Part shown: one piece after another, positions 18,649-26,906 of the stretch | Numbering within the stretch: position 1 is the first letter of the stretch | Layout: each line of letters starts with the position of its first letter | NCBI GenBank assembly: GCA_016719565.1 | Contig: JADJYU010000001.1 | Coordinates: forward strand, 871,888 to 935,887 | Origin: Ignavibacteria bacterium | GTDB lineage: Bacteria > Bacteroidota > Ignavibacteria > Tepidaquicellales > Tepidaquicellaceae | Length of the DNA: 64,000 nucleotides | Direction: 5' to 3' | Program-made: the position numbers and the translations under genes | Notes under the pieces: model-generated | Database searches by the model: none | What the model saw: the letters and a program-made list of their open reading frames with translations, nothing else | Told to the model about the DNA's origin: nothing

Positions 18649-19175
18649 GAATTATTTCAGGTATTTACAAAGGCAGAAAACTTATTTCTCCTGAAACGAA
18701 AAAAGTAAGACCGACCTCTGACAGAGCTAAGGAAACCCTGTTTAATATACTGAATAACATTATAGACTTTGAAGGAATGAACTGTCTCGATCTCTTCTGC
18801 GGATCGGGAGCTCTCGGTCTTGAAGCTGTCTCACGCGGCGCGAATAAATGCGTTTTTGCTGACAGGGATGTCAGTGTCGTCTTAAAAAATATTGCAGTCT
18901 TAAATGCTGAAGAGAAATGTATTACTTTCAAAGGCGATGCCGTAAATTACATCACTTCCGTAAGTGAAAAGTTTGATCTGATATTCTGCGATCCGCCTTA
19001 TGACTTTGATAAATATGAAGAGGTTATCACCGCAGCTTCCAACGCCGGTTCGTTCCTTGCTCTTGAGCATTCGGAAAAGTTTGTACTTAATAAAGAATTT
19101 GAAAAATTTCTAACGAGAAAAAATAAAACAGGCAGCGTGAATTTTTCCCTGCTGGATTTTAATTTAAACGAATGA
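18645..19175 (+). CDS. rsmD: 16S rRNA (guanine966-N2)-methyltransferase RsmD
   Basis: 176 aa, typical RsmD length. The N-terminus RIISGIYKGRKLISP and the following VRPTSDRAKETLFNIL are family signatures. SAM motif I is LDLFCGSGALGLEAVSRGA and the catalytic motif IV is FCDPPYDF, the (D/N)PPY of N-methyltransferases. The enzyme methylates G966 of 16S rRNA. It overlaps both neighbours by four bases (upstream at 18645, downstream at 19172), so translation is likely coupled. The rsmD-coaD pairing is common across bacteria and supports both calls. Confidence 0.95.
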   Translation: MRIISGIYKGRKLISPETKKVRPTSDRAKETLFNILNNIIDFEGMNCLDLFCGSGALGLEAVSRGANKCVFADRDVSVVLKNIAVLNAEEKCITFKGDAVNYITSVSEKFDLIFCDPPYDFDKYEEVITAASNAGSFLALEHSEKFVLNKEFEKFLTRKNKTGSVNFSLLDFNLNE

Positions 19176-19657
19176 AAAAAATCATTGCGATCTATCCCGG
19201 TACTTTTGATCCTGTTACTAACGGACATCTTGATATCATAGAAAGGGCTTCGGAGTTGTTTAATGAAGTCGTTGTGTCAATAGCAGTGAATCAGAATAAG
19301 ATACCGATGTTTGAAAAAGAAGAAAGACTTGATATGCTTGAAAACGTTACCCGCCATCTTAACAATGTGAAAGTTGATTCATTCGAAGGGCTGCTGGTTT
19401 GGTATGCGGAAAAAATGAATGCGAATGTTATGATAAGAGGTCTGCGGGCTGTATCCGATTTTGAATATGAATTTCAGATGTCACTGACGAATAAAAAACT
19501 GAATCCGGAGATCAATACAATTTTTATGATGCCGAATGAAAAATATACTTATCTGAATTCATCGCTGGTAAGAGAGCTTGCATCTTATAATGCAAACGTA
19601 GAGGAGTTTATCCCGCCTTATGTCATGAAAAAACTTAAAGATAAATTCGGTTACTGA
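19172..19657 (+). CDS. coaD: Phosphopantetheine adenylyltransferase
   Basis: 161 aa. CoaD transfers AMP from ATP to 4'-phosphopantetheine, the penultimate step of coenzyme A synthesis, in the cytoplasm. The nucleotidyltransferase signature YPGTFDPVTNGHLDIIERA spans residues 8-26, with the T/HxGH-type TNGH. RGLRAVSDFEYEFQM and the C-terminal TYLNSSLVRELA are also conserved in the family. Start ATG overlaps the rsmD stop by 4 bp. The next gene lies on the opposite strand and ends 2 bp away. Confidence 0.96.
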   Translation: MKKIIAIYPGTFDPVTNGHLDIIERASELFNEVVVSIAVNQNKIPMFEKEERLDMLENVTRHLNNVKVDSFEGLLVWYAEKMNANVMIRGLRAVSDFEYEFQMSLTNKKLNPEINTIFMMPNEKYTYLNSSLVRELASYNANVEEFIPPYVMKKLKDKFGY

Positions 19658-19659
19658 TA

Positions 19660-20157
19660 TCAGTTCGTGAATATTGTTGAAAGATCTGTACTTTTGTATT
19701 TCCCGTTCTTAAAAAAATCTATCATTTCTACAAAATCATCCGCGCTTATAAATCCTGAAATATTAATAACTTCATCACCGTTGTATTTAAATTTAATAAT
19801 GCTTCCGTCCGAATTCATAAATGAAAACGATGGGTAGCCAGTTCCTCCGAATAATGAAGCGAGCTCTGCTGCAGAATAGGATTTTCCGTTGTATGTATAA
19901 TTACCGCCCTGATCTATGTTTAATTTAATGAAGACCAATCCGCTCAAAGCGGATTTTACGCTTTCGGCTGACAGCACTTCCGAATCCATTTTTTTTGACC
20001 AGTTGTTATTTTCCGGAAATATATCAATCAATATAATCTTACCGCTTGATTTAGCTTCCTTTATTCCCGTGTCGAAACCGACGGAGTTTTGGGATCTGGC
20101 GGTAGTGAAAGCTGTTAAAATAAATAATACAGCCGCTAATAATTTTATTGTTTTCAT
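19660..20157 (-). CDS. Secreted thioredoxin-fold protein lacking the redox cysteines
   Basis: The frame opens at 20190, but the ATG at 20157 gives a clean signal peptide (MKTIKLLAAVLFILTAFTTA, then RSQ), so this start is chosen; 165 aa. The fold is recognisable: KIILIDIFPEN strand, the helix beginning WSKKMDSEVL, VFIKLNIDQGG, and GTGYPSFSF carrying the cis-proline. In relatives of the thioredoxin_7 type the helix starts with CxxCKKMD; here the aligned residues are N-N-W-S-K-K-M-D, so both cysteines are missing. No other cysteine is present in the mature protein. It is probably not a disulfide enzyme and may bind a partner or ligand in the periplasm. It stands alone, convergent with coaD. Confidence 0.78.
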   Translation of the reverse strand: MKTIKLLAAVLFILTAFTTARSQNSVGFDTGIKEAKSSGKIILIDIFPENNNWSKKMDSEVLSAESVKSALSGLVFIKLNIDQGGNYTYNGKSYSAAELASLFGGTGYPSFSFMNSDGSIIKFKYNGDEVINISGFISADDFVEMIDFFKNGKYKSTDLSTIFTN

Positions 20158-20384
20158 TTTAATTAAGTTTTTACTGCATTCATTGAACACTAAAAAATAC
20201 TAAATGTTTCCTGTAAATTCAAACTTAAAGTAAATTAAAATTTAAAGAATTAATTTTCAGTTTACATGAATAAAAGTGCTTTTGAATCTGTAATAATCAT
20301 CTAATTTGATTTTAAATATCTATCAAAGCAAATTAGATTATACAATTAACAAAAGAAGAGGTGATGAATTTGATTCTTACTCAT

Positions 20385-20653
20385 CTATTTGGGGAAGTAT
20401 CTATATATTTCTTTTCGGTGAAGAATTCTTACAAATTCGATTTTAGTTTTCTCTATTATTACACCGATCCTGTAATCTTTTATTTTAATTCTATAATACG
20501 TATTGTGACCCTGCAGTTTTTTTAGATGGAGTATTTCGTTTTTATTCGATGCTTTTTGAGTAATCTCTATACAATCGGCTACAAGATTTAATATTTTTTT
20601 ATCTTTTATCTTGTCAGTATCTTTTCAAATGATCTGTTAATATTGAGGATCAT
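20385..20653 (-). CDS. RelE/ParE-family toxin, frameshifted
   Basis: The ATG at 20653 overlaps the antitoxin stop (ATGA), the usual arrangement of type II toxin-antitoxin pairs. The first frame stops after 15 codons (SFEKILTR). One base shifted, the reading continues DKIKDKKILNLVADCI, LHLKKLQGHNTYYRIKIKDY, RIGVIIEKTKIEFVRILHRK and IYRYFP. This is the standard RelE/ParE order: helix pair, L-x-G-x-x-x-x-R-I-x-x-x-R-I and a C-terminal R-x-x-I/Y-R-x-F-P. One G added at 20619-20622 (AAGAT to AAGGAT) gives 270 nt and 89 aa. Intact members cleave ribosome-bound mRNA (RelE) or inhibit gyrase (ParE). Which activity applies is unknown. Confidence 0.75.
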
Positions 20654-20847
20654 TTTCTAAGTTTGCTGATATATTTCTTTGTATCAACATATTCTCTTGT
20701 CCTTCCGGTTTTAATTGCATGTGAAAGTCCTATCTCTTCGATTTCAGATTCACTCAAGATCTTTGTATCAACTCCGATTTTTTTAGCAAGATCGGTAAGT
20801 AGTTTAATATCTGATTTTGATTTGCTGTTTAATATTACTGTCTGCAT
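20650..20847 (-). CDS. Antitoxin partner of the RelE/ParE-type toxin
   Basis: 65 aa, short and charged. The N-terminal MQTVILNSKSKSDIKLLTDL resembles the short DNA-binding or toxin-neutralising antitoxins that precede RelE-type genes in Bacteroidota. SESEIEEIGLSHAIKTGRT fits the amphipathic helix that usually wraps the toxin, and the tail is basic. Its stop overlaps the toxin start by four bases. Identification rests mainly on this position and size; the family is not one I can name with certainty. Confidence 0.65.
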   Translation of the reverse strand: MQTVILNSKSKSDIKLLTDLAKKIGVDTKILSESEIEEIGLSHAIKTGRTREYVDTKKYISKLRK

Positions 20848-21093
20848 AATAATTTTATTCTTAATTTTATTTCAGGCTTATCATAAAATACTTTTTATGT
20901 AATCCAATATTTATTTAAAAATATAACTATTTGAATGTAATCAAAATTCTAAAAATTATCATAATTGATCTTGATCCAATTCTCTAAATTATAATAGAGA
21001 ATTAAAAAAACTCATATCAGCTGAGTATTTAACTTTATACTTCGATGTAAAGCAATTGAATTAATTCCAAATATCAATGAAGAGCTTAAGAAA

Positions 21094-21408
21094 CTAAAGA
21101 TCCCCAACTGTAATAAATAAAAGTACCATAAAAGCAATTAGCAAAGTTATTATAAAGTTTATTAAACACAAAAATATTTTTATGTAATTTATTTTGGTTT
21201 TTTTGGTGAAAATCTGAATGAAGTAATTTATATCAAGAATTAAAAATATTATGCAGAGAATCAAAATAAAATATGATTCAAACAAACGAGGTAATTTTAG
21301 ATCTATCATCTGATAGCCTAACAAAGCCAAAATTAGATATAAGTTAAAAATAAATTGAAGAACTATTAATACATTACTCTTATTAACTCGCTTGATAGAT
21401 TGTTTCAT
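21094..21408 (-). CDS. Small hypothetical membrane protein
   Basis: 104 aa. Three hydrophobic stretches can be seen (VLIVLQFIFNLYLILALLGY at about 13-32, ILILCIIFLILDINYFI at about 48-64, and FLCLINFIITLLIAFMVLLF at about 79-98), separated by short basic loops. No family was recognised. It is flanked by about 200-250 bp of sequence without recognised features on both sides. Very AT-rich DNA can produce hydrophobic open frames by chance, but the basic N-terminus and regular helix spacing favour a real gene. Confidence 0.5.
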   Translation of the reverse strand: MKQSIKRVNKSNVLIVLQFIFNLYLILALLGYQMIDLKLPRLFESYFILILCIIFLILDINYFIQIFTKKTKINYIKIFLCLINFIITLLIAFMVLLFITVGDL

Positions 21409-21617
21409 TTTAAAATTAAATTGCTTTTCCCGTATGAATCTTAATTTTTTCTCCTAGTTTCTAATCCCCCCATTTTGAAACCACAGGTTAAAAACTTTTA
21501 TCTGTTTCTCATCTCTTAATGTGTTGTAGAACACCGTAACCATAGGGAGATTGGGTACTAGGATTTGAAAATGGAAGAATTAGATTGAGAAAAAATATCT
21601 TTATATTTATTTCCAGT

Positions 21618-22451
21618 TCAGTCCAGATTCTGAAGTATCCCCTGCGAAAGTAAAATGAGTATTAGTATCCCAAGAGCTATTCTGTAAATAACAAAGATCA
21701 TCGTGCTTCTTTTCTTCAGATAGTTTATCAGGAAGGCGATTGCAAGATAGCCGGATATTAATGATACAATGGTTGCAATTATCAGGCTGAGTAAATTCTC
21801 ATTAAGAAGCTCATGTCTTTCTTTAAAAAGTTCATATAAACCGCTGAGCCCGATGGCGGGAATGCTGAGCAGAAAGGAATATCTGGCTGAAGCTTCACGC
21901 GTCAGTCCCGTGAAAAGTCCTGCTGTGATAGTAACGCCGCTTCTTGAACTTCCCGGTATCAGCGCAAGCGCCTGCGCGCAGCCGATCATTATGCCGTCTT
22001 TTAAAGTCATATTTTCCATGCTCTTGTTTTGCTTTCCTGTCCGCTCCGCAATGAAGAGAATTACGGCAAGGATTATCAGCGCAAAGCTAATTACATAAAG
22101 TCCTCTGGCGTCACCTTCTATAAATCCTTTAAGCAATAGCCCGGCGACGGAGATCGGGATTGTGCCGGCTATGATAAATATAAAGATCTTCGAATCCATA
22201 TTTGAAAACAGATCCCTTTGCTTTACAGCTTTCAGAAATCCCGAGGTGATCTGAGAAATGTCATTGCGGAAATATATCAGCGTCGCAGCAAGCGTGCCGA
22301 GCTGTATCACTGCGCTGTATGCAGCTCCGATGTCTTTCCAGCCAAGAAGCGCCGGGATGACTCTCAGATGCGCGGTGCTGCTTATGGGAATGAATTCCGT
22401 CGCTCCCTGAATAATCCCGAGAATTACCGCTTTATAAATTTCTTCTATCAT
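21618..22451 (-). CDS. uppP: Undecaprenyl-diphosphatase (BacA/UppP)
   Basis: 277 aa, normal for the family. UppP removes one phosphate from undecaprenyl diphosphate to recycle the lipid carrier used for peptidoglycan and glycan export. The two signature motifs are GIIQGATEFIPISSTAHL near residues 12-29 and IPGSSRSGVTITAGL near the middle, carrying the catalytic Glu and the Ser/Arg residues. Seven or eight membrane helices are apparent. It is preceded 9 bp upstream by an outer-membrane protein gene on the same strand. The flippase operon elsewhere in the window would use the same lipid carrier. Confidence 0.94.
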   Translation of the reverse strand: MIEEIYKAVILGIIQGATEFIPISSTAHLRVIPALLGWKDIGAAYSAVIQLGTLAATLIYFRNDISQITSGFLKAVKQRDLFSNMDSKIFIFIIAGTIPISVAGLLLKGFIEGDARGLYVISFALIILAVILFIAERTGKQNKSMENMTLKDGIMIGCAQALALIPGSSRSGVTITAGLFTGLTREASARYSFLLSIPAIGLSGLYELFKERHELLNENLLSLIIATIVSLISGYLAIAFLINYLKKRSTMIFVIYRIALGILILILLSQGILQNLD

Positions 22452-22460
22452 ATTAGGTCA

Positions 22461-23192
22461 TTAAAAAAAATACAATTCCAGACCGAGTTTTACGCCCATC
22501 CCGAAACTGCTGAGATTTATATTGCTGTTCTGTGGTCCTTTGAGATATGTGCCGCCGGAATTTTTAAGATCCGACATAAAACTTTTCATTAAAAATCCGC
22601 TGAGATATGTCGAAGAGTTTTTACCGAGCTGCGCATTGAATACCATTTCAAACTTTACTGCAGGACCGGAAGATTTGTAATCACTCTCCGCGGTAATATA
22701 AGTCCTTGTGAAGTCTGAAAAATTATATCCACCTCCCAGACCGATTTTAAAATAACTGTGCTTCTGCGGGATAAGATAGTTCAGAGTCAGCATCGGTTGA
22801 TGCATGTAATACGAGTACTGGTAATTCGGGCTGTAAGGTACGTTGATAGTTTTTATGGTGTAAGAATATTCTCCCTTTACTGAAAAGTCATTCAGGATCT
22901 GTCTCTCCGCGCTGCCGAAAAAAAATATCCCGCTTGTGAAGTTTGGAATTTTCTCGTCATTGGGGATCTGCGAATAATCAATTACATCAAACTCAATATA
23001 TTCCAGTAGTGACGGATTGTCAGAATAACTGATCCCCATTCCGAAAGAAAATGACGTAAAGAAATTTTTCTTACTCTGACTGCTGAAAGACGCCAGCGCT
23101 GAATCTCCGGCAGCAAACGCTTCGCTTCCGGAAATTATGAACAGAATAAATACAAAGAACTGTCTTATCTTATTTGAATTTAACTTCATCAA
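22461..23192 (-). CDS. Outer-membrane beta-barrel protein (hypothetical)
   Basis: 243 aa with a signal peptide ending SEAFA (about residue 27). The mature part alternates polar and aromatic residues in barrel-like strands (FSVKGEYSYTIKTI, YYMHQPMLTLNYLI, YFKIGLGGGYNF, VKFEMVFNAQLG) and ends with the aromatic pair YFF, typical of outer-membrane insertion signals. It lies between gyrB (18 bp upstream) and uppP (9 bp downstream) on the same strand and so may ride on the replication operon's transcript. No specific family or substrate is recognised. Confidence 0.7.
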   Translation of the reverse strand: MMKLNSNKIRQFFVFILFIISGSEAFAAGDSALASFSSQSKKNFFTSFSFGMGISYSDNPSLLEYIEFDVIDYSQIPNDEKIPNFTSGIFFFGSAERQILNDFSVKGEYSYTIKTINVPYSPNYQYSYYMHQPMLTLNYLIPQKHSYFKIGLGGGYNFSDFTRTYITAESDYKSSGPAVKFEMVFNAQLGKNSSTYLSGFLMKSFMSDLKNSGGTYLKGPQNSNINLSSFGMGVKLGLELYFF

Positions 23193-23210
23193 ATAATCCG
23201 GAAAATTTCA

Positions 23211-25235
23211 TTACACATCAAGATTCGCGTACTTTGCATTCTCCTCTATGAATTTTCTCCTCGGCTCCACTTCTTCTCCCATCAGCACTCTGAATATTTT
23301 ATCTGCAGCAGAGGCATTCTCATTCGTTACCAGCACTATAGTCCTTGTTTCCGGATTCATTGTAGTCGTCCAGAGCTGTTCAGGATTCATTTCTCCCAAT
23401 CCCTTAAATCTCGATATGGCAATCCCTTTGTGAGTTCCGGATACTGATGCTTCAGGAATTTCTTCATTTTCGTTTTCTGTTTCTTTTACCGGCGCACTCT
23501 TGTCAGCTTTAAATGATTTTAGAATTTCTTCTCTTTCCCTTTCATCATATGCATACAGTTCAGTTTTTCCTTTTTTAATTTTATAAAGAGGCGGCTGAGC
23601 AATGTAAAGTCTTTGAGTCTCTACAATTTCTTTCATGTGTCTGTAGAAAAAAGTCAGAAGCAGCGTTCTGATATGCGAACCATCCACGTCGGCGTCGCAC
23701 ATAAGAATTATTTTATCATATCTTATTTTTGACTCGTCAAATTCATCCGAATTTCCAAGTCCTGCTCCGATAGCCGTTACAATCGATCTTATTTCTTCAT
23801 TTTCAAGTATCTTATTTATTCTCGCTTTCTCTACGTTAAGTATCTTTCCTCTCAGAGGAAGTATCGCCTGAAATCTTCTGTCTCTGCCCTGCTTTGCAGA
23901 ACCGCCTGCGGAATCTCCCTCAACAAGATACAGCTCGCACTGCGCCGGATCCTTAATGGAACAGTCAGCCAGCTTTCCCGGAAGACCGGATATTTCCAAT
24001 GCATTTTTTCTGCGTGTAAGCTCTCTCGCTTTCCTTGCAGCTTCCCGCGCTTCAGCAGCTCTCAGACATTTGTCAATGATCTTTCTCGCAACGGATGGAT
24101 TTTCCTCAAGAAAATTACCAAGCGCTTCGCCTGTAATAGACTGTACAATTCCCTTCACTTCGCTGTTGCCGAGTTTGGTTTTTGTCTGTCCTTCAAACTG
24201 CGGCTCCGGTACTTTGATACTGATAACGCATGTAAGTCCTTCGCGGAAGTCATCTCCTGTCAGAGTAATTTTGTCTGATTTGATCAGATTATTTTTTATT
24301 CCGTAATTATTTAACGTACGTGTCAGTGCAGCTTTGAATCCCTCGAGATGTGTTCCGCCTTCGTGAGTGTTGATGTTATTTACAAAAGTGTAGATGTTGT
24401 CATTGTAAGAATCATTGTATTGAAACGCCACTTCGACCTGTACGTTCTCTTTCTCACCTGACATGTAGATCGGTTTTCCGGAGAAAGATTTTTCAGATTC
24501 GTCAAGATATTTTACAAAGTCGACAAGACCGCCTTTATAATGAAACTCCGATGTCTTTCCGGTTCCGTCAGTCCTTTCATCTTTTATAATTATCGTTAGA
24601 TCTTTGTTAAGATAAGCAAGCTCTCTTAATCTTTCTTCAAGCGTTTCAAATTTAAATGTAGTGATCTTGAATATTTCATTGTCAGGAAAGAAAGTTATTT
24701 TTGTTCCGGTTTTCTTAGCATTTCCGGTTGTCTTTACTTTCGCCTGCGGAGTACCACGGACATATTTCTGATAATAAACTTTTCCGTCTCTCACTACCTC
24801 CGCTTCGAGCCATTCACTTAGTGCGTTCACAACGGAAACTCCGACGCCGTGAAGACCGCCCGAAACTTTGTAACTGTCGCGGTTAAATTTTCCTCCGGCG
24901 TTTAGCTGAGTCATCACAACTTCCAGTGCTGAAATTTTTTCAGTCGGATGAATATCAGTAGGAATACCTCTGCCGTTATCGGTTACAGTTACCGACGCGT
25001 CCTTATTCAGTGTCAGCGTGATCTTGTCGCAGTGTCCTGCAAGAGCTTCATCGATCGCATTATCTATTACTTCATATACAAGATGGTGAAGCCCTCTTGT
25101 TGAAATATCGCCGATATACATCGCAGGTCTTTTCCTTACGTGCTCAAGTCCTTTTAAAACCTGAATATCCACTGCATCGTAACCGGGCACTCCATTCTTT
25201 GCCGGTTTGTCTGTTCCTTCTTTTTCTTTAGCCAT
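23211..25235 (-). CDS. gyrB: DNA gyrase subunit B
   Basis: 674 aa. GyrB is the ATPase subunit of the enzyme that introduces negative supercoils into DNA. GHKL ATPase motifs are visible: EVIDNAIDEALAG (55-67), DNGRGIPTDIHPTEK (86-100) and SGGLHGVGVSVVNALS (125-140). The TOPRIM domain starts LYLVEGDSAGGSAKQGRD (435-452), with the second acidic cluster CDADVDGSHIRTLL (513-526) and RFKGLGEMNPEQLW near the C-terminus. An acidic insert (about residues 580-605) separates the TOPRIM domain from the C-terminal tail. GyrB rather than ParE is favoured by the length and by the dnaN-recF-DUF721-gyrB order. Confidence 0.96.
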   Translation of the reverse strand: MAKEKEGTDKPAKNGVPGYDAVDIQVLKGLEHVRKRPAMYIGDISTRGLHHLVYEVIDNAIDEALAGHCDKITLTLNKDASVTVTDNGRGIPTDIHPTEKISALEVVMTQLNAGGKFNRDSYKVSGGLHGVGVSVVNALSEWLEAEVVRDGKVYYQKYVRGTPQAKVKTTGNAKKTGTKITFFPDNEIFKITTFKFETLEERLRELAYLNKDLTIIIKDERTDGTGKTSEFHYKGGLVDFVKYLDESEKSFSGKPIYMSGEKENVQVEVAFQYNDSYNDNIYTFVNNINTHEGGTHLEGFKAALTRTLNNYGIKNNLIKSDKITLTGDDFREGLTCVISIKVPEPQFEGQTKTKLGNSEVKGIVQSITGEALGNFLEENPSVARKIIDKCLRAAEAREAARKARELTRRKNALEISGLPGKLADCSIKDPAQCELYLVEGDSAGGSAKQGRDRRFQAILPLRGKILNVEKARINKILENEEIRSIVTAIGAGLGNSDEFDESKIRYDKIILMCDADVDGSHIRTLLLTFFYRHMKEIVETQRLYIAQPPLYKIKKGKTELYAYDEREREEILKSFKADKSAPVKETENENEEIPEASVSGTHKGIAISRFKGLGEMNPEQLWTTTMNPETRTIVLVTNENASAADKIFRVLMGEEVEPRRKFIEENAKYANLDV

Positions 25236-25249
25236 TTATGTTTTTATTT

Positions 25250-25561
25250 TTAAATGAAAACAATTTCTCTGATTAATTTTTTACCGAGTTTTTGATTTAG
25301 CTTATTTATTATTTCTGTTTTTTTCAATGACAGCTCATATCTCCATGCAGCGTTTTCCGCTTTTACAAAAAGACGATTCTTCTTCAGCTCAACAGGATTT
25401 GAATATTTTGAAATAGATTCTCCTACACATTCATCCCATACATTCAGTATCTTTAGCTCATGCATTTTAGAATTCAGTCCGATGTATTCCATAAAATCGT
25501 CCATCTCTGTCTTAAGACAAACTGTCCTGTTATATCTGTCAGTGGTATTTATCTTTTTCAT
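25250..25561 (-). CDS. DUF721 (DciA-like) protein
   Basis: 103 aa. The short domain has the DUF721 pattern: an N-terminal helix, LKILNVWDECVGESISKYSN (the conserved W-x-x-x-V-G), ELKKNRLFVKAENAAWRYEL and a C-terminal helix ending in KLIREIVFI. Related DciA proteins help load the replicative helicase, and the gene often lies between recF and gyrB, exactly as here. It starts 6 bp after recF and ends 14 bp before gyrB. The role as helicase loader is inferred from the family. Confidence 0.85.
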   Translation of the reverse strand: MKKINTTDRYNRTVCLKTEMDDFMEYIGLNSKMHELKILNVWDECVGESISKYSNPVELKKNRLFVKAENAAWRYELSLKKTEIINKLNQKLGKKLIREIVFI

Positions 25562-25567
25562 TTACAC

Positions 25568-26761
25568 TTAAATAACTTTTCCTTCTTCTATTTTAAATTC
25601 AGATATTTCACTGTCCGAATAAAAAGTTTTTAATCTGTTAATATAATTTCTGTCCGTAGTTGTTAAAAAAATCTGACCGTAATCTTTAAGATGCGAAATT
25701 ATCTTTGATACTCTGTCCTCATCCAGCTCAGAAAGTATGTCATCCAAAAGTAGAACCGGACTGGTGGATTTGCTGCTTTTCAGATAGTCATATTCCGAAA
25801 GCTTTAACGCAAGCAGGAATGTCTTATGCTCTCCCTGCGAAGCAAAATTCTTTAGCTCAAAAGTATCTGTCCCTTCATTTAAATCTTTTCCGTGTTTTGA
25901 TAATTTAAAAATATAGTCGTCTCTCTGAGGACCTGCCAGCGTAACTGCCCGTTTTATTTCTTCTTCATATTTTTCCAAAAGCAGCTTTTCCGTGAGTGCT
26001 CTTAATTCTTCCCGTTCGAATGGTGCATCTGCGGGAATTACTTCCCCTGTAATATCCGAATAATAACTAATCCTTCCTCTGTGATCCTGCTTAAGAAGAA
26101 ACTTAAAATTTCTGTCAAAATAAGATTCAAACTCTTTCAGAAAATTTAATCTTTTAAAAAGAACTTTAGCCGAAAATTCAGAAAGCTTTTCATTATAGGA
26201 ATTCAGCAGATTTTTAAGTTCAGTAAATGTATACTTTTTATGTATTGAATACTCCCTTAGCAGAGCGCTTTTCTGCCTGAGTATTTTAGCAAGTTCCTTC
26301 AGCTGATCCAGATAAAGATTACTGCTTTGTGAAATAAGTATATCAAAGAACTTTCTTCTGTCAGAAGGATTTCCGTACGTGATGTTAAGACTTTTCGGTG
26401 ACAGAAAAACCAGAGGAAATCTTCCGAAGACCTCAGCCGAAAAAGAATTTACCTTTTGCTTATTCCTGTGAACGGCTTTGGACTTTTTGAATGTATCATA
26501 ATTTATAACAATAAAATCTTTGTTACCAAGATCATTTATAAAATCAGACTCTACAAAAAATTCATTGTTGCCGAATTTAACACAGTCGGATTCCGAAGCT
26601 CCGAGAAAACTTTTGCCGTATGTCGAATATGAAACCGCTTCCAGTATGTTTGTCTTTCCCTGACCGTTACTTCCGTAAATAAAATTGAACTTATCATTGA
26701 AAGTTATTTCCTGAACGGAATAATTTCTGAAATTTTTTAATACAATACGCTTTAAGATCAT
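25568..26761 (-). CDS. recF: DNA replication and repair protein RecF
   Basis: 397 aa. RecF is an SMC-like ATPase that directs RecA loading at single-strand gaps. Walker A is YGSNGQGKTNILEAV (29-43). The C-terminal region holds the ABC-type signature FASQGEHKTFLLALKLSEY and Walker B LLLDDILSELD. The N-terminal LKRIVLKNFRNY is typical of RecF. It lies 145 bp downstream of dnaN and 6 bp before the DUF721 gene on the same strand. Confidence 0.95.
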   Translation of the reverse strand: MILKRIVLKNFRNYSVQEITFNDKFNFIYGSNGQGKTNILEAVSYSTYGKSFLGASESDCVKFGNNEFFVESDFINDLGNKDFIVINYDTFKKSKAVHRNKQKVNSFSAEVFGRFPLVFLSPKSLNITYGNPSDRRKFFDILISQSSNLYLDQLKELAKILRQKSALLREYSIHKKYTFTELKNLLNSYNEKLSEFSAKVLFKRLNFLKEFESYFDRNFKFLLKQDHRGRISYYSDITGEVIPADAPFEREELRALTEKLLLEKYEEEIKRAVTLAGPQRDDYIFKLSKHGKDLNEGTDTFELKNFASQGEHKTFLLALKLSEYDYLKSSKSTSPVLLLDDILSELDEDRVSKIISHLKDYGQIFLTTTDRNYINRLKTFYSDSEISEFKIEEGKVI

Positions 26762-26906
26762 AGTCAGTGGGTCATTTCATATACAACTGCGTTTATGTCA
26801 CACATTTGAAAAACTCAGTTTATTAAAACTGCTGTTTCAATATTCAGCTTTATGTAATTAATAAATTGCGGAAAGACTCCGGTAATTTTATTGATCCGGT
26901 TAAAAT

